A stretch of DNA of 64,000 nucleotides from contig OZ024796.1 of NCBI GenBank assembly GCA_964017045.1, positions 23,747,010 through 23,811,009 on the forward strand, given 5' to 3'. Below the pieces are notes generated by a model. The model did not search any database. It was given only the letters and a program-made list of their open reading frames with translations, and was not told the DNA's origin. Positions 61,188 to 64,000 of this stretch are shown here, one piece after another (position 1 is the stretch's first letter; the number at the start of each line of letters is the position of its first letter). The stretch comes from Omphiscola glabra (Eukaryota; Mollusca; Gastropoda; Lymnaeidae). Position numbers and translations under genes: made by a program.

Positions 61188-62687
61188 ACCACCAACCCCC
61201 TACCCCGAAAAAGCTACTGGCCTAACACGTGATCCAAGGACGCGACCAATGTCAGGAAAGTTTCGATGGTGTCCCATGACAGTGAATGGCATGTGTGTCT
61301 AGGAAATTCCGGATTTTTCTCTTGTTTGTTGAATGTATAGTGTTTCCAAGACAAGCAGTGTACGTGACGAACATTTCTAAAGGTACCTGTTCAGGAGCAT
61401 TGCTGTCAAGACCAAGGCATTGCATTATTTTATTATCCGGTGTGATTATATTTACGATGACAGGTGATTTTTTTTTAAACCAAAAAAAAAAACAAAAAAC
61501 AAGACAATAATAAGCATGACAGTTCTAAACGGCTAGTTAAAGACATCCCGCAGAATGCTGGAATGGGAAGTACTTTAATTTGGTAGGAAGGTTTTAATTT
61601 TTGGAGGAAAAAAATGTGGCTGCGATAGGCATTCGTGGTACTCTGTTCGCTATTGATGTTTCTTTGGTTCAAATGATAAGAAGAGCTCAATGAAGTACTG
61701 TCACTGTATGTGAGAGTTAGCATACCAAGTTTTCTGACCTGTACCGTATGTGAGACTTAGCACACCAAGTTTTCTGACCTGTACCGTATGTGAGATTTAG
61801 CACATCAAGTTTTCTGACCTGTACCGTATGTGAGATATGACACACCAAGCTTGCTGGCCTGTATGTCTGATATAACACTTTCCTGTCTGTGACATAAGAT
61901 TATATGAATTGTTGTTTTTTTAAAAAAGGAAAAAAAAAACCTACAATGGTCTTCTATGCAAGCGCCGGCTTCTTGCAGGTGTTAACGGGTGTGCACGGAT
62001 TTGCTTATAGTGTCAATTTTAACTCGATAGAGCTGATAGCACTGACATTATGTGCAAAACGGTGTTATCCTTACCTGCGACTACTCCACCACTCCATTAC
62101 CGTAGTGTTTAAGGAGACTTTTAGTGGTGGACATGACTGTATACATTCCTTATATAGCAGATGCTGTTTTTTTATGTTGTCAACAAAGAAGTTCTCATTC
62201 TGTGATAAACGTAATTTAAATCATGATCCACGTCTGCATTATCTCCTTTAATTTAATTGTTGTTTGGTTTGTTGTTGTTTTTTTATTTAAAATATGCGTT
62301 AATGAACTAATACCTGAAATTATTTCGCCACATTTATTTTATTGACGTGAATTGTTTGTTGTTTGTTTAATTTAATTTTTAAAATATGTTTGTTTCATTA
62401 TCGACTTGAATTATTAATTTGACTAAACAATCACATCTGCGTTCCCTGTGAGAGTAATTTATCTTGTATGTGGAAGGCTAACATTAAAATTTTACGGATC
62501 CTCATTTGATTATTTTTAATAAAAAGGAAGTTATCAATGTCAGATTCAATCCAATGTAGTTTTTAAATTCATATTATCATATTATTTGTAAAAATTTTAA
62601 AAATATATAAAATTTTTAAAGAAAAAATCAGTGTACAAGCCAGGCGCGGACTAATGTGTGAGTGACACCGCGCAAATTACTTAAAGG
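61188..62687 (+). other. Probable 3' UTR and downstream sequence of PDE10A
   Basis: No further exon is recognised after the stop. AATAAA at 62518-62523 is the first good polyadenylation signal I noticed, so the 3' UTR could be about 1.3 kb; another AATAAA is near 62910. A 40-bp tandem array sits at 61690-61865. The open frame at 61904-62251 has no recognisable content. Confidence 0.35.
61690..61870. repeat. 40-bp tandem repeat in the 3' region, about 4.5 copies
   Basis: ACCGTATGTGAGACTTAGCA plus CACCAAGTTTTCTGACCTGT. Confidence 0.92.
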
Positions 62688-62891
62688 CAGTGGTTCCCAG
62701 CCTGTCCTCCGTCGAGCCCTAAGGACTCAGCATGCACTTCTGAGGGGCTCCGCGGCCACTCCAGGAAACTCCTCAGCACCATTAACTTGTAAGACCCAGG
62801 CTAGGCCTAAGGGGCTTCCTGATAGAAATTGGTTCTAAATTTTTTTTTTTAAATGTGTTCCGCGTGTCAAAAAATAGGTTGGGAACCACTG
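62688..62891. mobile_element. hAT-like MITE with direct flanking duplication
   Basis: Ends CAGTGGTTCCCAGCCTG and AGGTTGGGAACCACTG, flanked by ACTTAAAGG at 62679-62687 and 62892-62900 (8 bp plus one chance base, or 9 bp). The interior GAGCCC...GGGGCTCCGCGG differs from SPIN, so it is a separate family. Confidence 0.85.
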
Positions 62892-63665
62892 ACTTAAAGG
62901 TTTCGCTTTGAATAAATGAACTTAAGTTAGTTGAATTGAAGGTGCGTCGGAAGGGGGGGGGGGAGGGGGGAAACAGTCGCTGTATCTGAACCATGACGTG
63001 CTTCTGGTCCTGTGTGTTGGCCATGGTGGTTAACAGGAAGTGCCGAGTAGCAGAACCTAGCAGAAGCTGACTTCACGGGTTTTCCCGTTAAAAGGAACGG
63101 TTAATCTTTTCTTATTTTTTAAAAAAAATTTGGATGTATTATATTTTATGGCCCTTTACTTAACTCAATCTCTATATTTTTGTTGGTTATTGTTTTGATT
63201 TTTGTGAAGGTAATGCAATGTTTATCTGAAGACTGATATTGTTTACAACGATTTTAGTCACTGAAAATAGAACACATCGGTAAAAGAATTTTTTTTTTGA
63301 AACATTAAAATTAAAGGAGATAAAAATAAGTGGTTCTCTAAATTGTATATAGATGCACTACCTAAAAACGTGTATGTGTGTGTGTGTGTTTTACATACAA
63401 AATATGTGTTGACCTCTGTTTGAAGTTGGCTTCTACTGCATTGGCCAAAATGATATTATGTATATATTTGGTGTGTATTTTTTTCTTCTTCAGAAAATTA
63501 TTGACGTCATTTCAGTCTTAGGAAAGGCGATGCTTGATATGTCTGCTTAAATATTGATTAAGACATTTTTTTTTTCATTCTTTGTGGAACAATACATTTT
63601 AAAATATATGATTTTTTTTCCTTCGGTTTTGCTTATCTTGGATATCAGGAAATCTGCTGTTTAAA
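62892..63665. other. Downstream AT-rich sequence
   Basis: Nothing recognised beyond a short GT run (63373-63391) and A/T homopolymers. Confidence 0.4.
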
Positions 63666-63669
63666 GATT

Positions 63670-63715
63670 CAAGCTGGCTGATAATTTATTCAGGGGCAAA
63701 GGCCACACAAAATTA

Positions 63716-63771
<56 letters not shown>

Positions 63772-63895
63772 TTGTTGTTGTTGTAAAAATGGTAATTTTT
63801 TTGTGTTGTCTTTGCCCCTGAATAAATTAGCATCTGGCTGCTAATTCATTCAGGGGCAAAGGCCACACAAACTTACCATTTTTTACAAATATTAT
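63670..63895. repeat. Foldback around a T50 run, plus a third copy of the arm
   Basis: AATTTATTCAGGGGCAAAGG then CCACACAAAATTACCATTT lies left of a T50 run and (GTT)n. Its inverted copy follows (AAATGGTAATTTTTTTGTG ... TTTGCCCCTGAATAAATT), and then a direct third copy (TTCATTCAGGGGCAAAGGCC) at 63846-63885. Confidence 0.8.
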
Positions 63896-64000
63896 TTTGG
63901 TTTTTAAAAACAACAACAATTTTGGGGTGAGGCTAAAATAATTTTTTAAAGGCTTTTTCCTCTGGTGTTTACGCTGAGTCTGTTCAGGTTGATGAGACGA

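Noticed and set aside
61904..62251. 115-codon open frame after the PDE10A stop
   Set aside because: No recognisable content; lies in the probable 3' UTR.

Overview
The window is animal nuclear DNA. Coding sequence comes as short exons with GT-AG introns, and the rest is AT-rich sequence full of homopolymer runs, minisatellites and small DNA transposons. No bacterial, organellar or viral gene is visible. A gastropod mollusc, possibly a heterobranch or pulmonate snail, is my best guess. It rests on the overall style and on a SPIN-type hAT element, a family reported from the pond snail Lymnaea; this is inference, not proof.

One gene is recognisable, on the + strand: a PDE10A-type cyclic nucleotide phosphodiesterase. 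Exon by exon reading gives 25 coding exons per transcript, ending at a TAA at 61185-61187, with all intron phases compatible. The order is an N-terminal helix region with the PDE10 signature (24543-24713), GAF-A (26650-35216), GAF-B (39299-49079), a linker (49421-49844) and the class I PDE catalytic domain (50912-61187). The summed reading frame is 955 residues from the distal first exon (11687-12239) and 806 from the proximal one (22778-22883). Human PDE10A is about 780-790 residues.

The most interesting result is that three separate exons of this gene occur as tandem pairs with the same start and end phase and homologous sequence: 31762-31812 / 35166-35216 (GAF-A last helix), 41826-41983 / 45191-45447 (start of GAF-B) and 55026-55137 / 56369-56480 (catalytic core). 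Each pair looks mutually exclusive. With two candidate first exons, the locus could make 16 protein forms. A second oddity is a glutamate where class I PDEs have the invariant purine-binding glutamine (codon 58183-58185).

Layout: 1-11.1 kb is intergenic or far upstream sequence, with nested foldback elements, six minisatellites, a SPIN element with a perfect 8-bp target duplication and another hAT-like element. 11.6-12.3 kb holds a poly-Q first exon. 12.3-24.5 kb is a long first intron with minisatellites, including a nearly perfect 24-bp array, a LINE remnant and the second first exon. 24.5-61.2 kb is the body of the gene, where several minisatellites directly abut splice sites and appear to have grown from them. 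61.2-64 kb is the 3' UTR or downstream region, with a hAT-like MITE and a poly-T foldback.

Repeat boundaries and copy numbers were read by eye and are approximate unless a target-site duplication fixes them.
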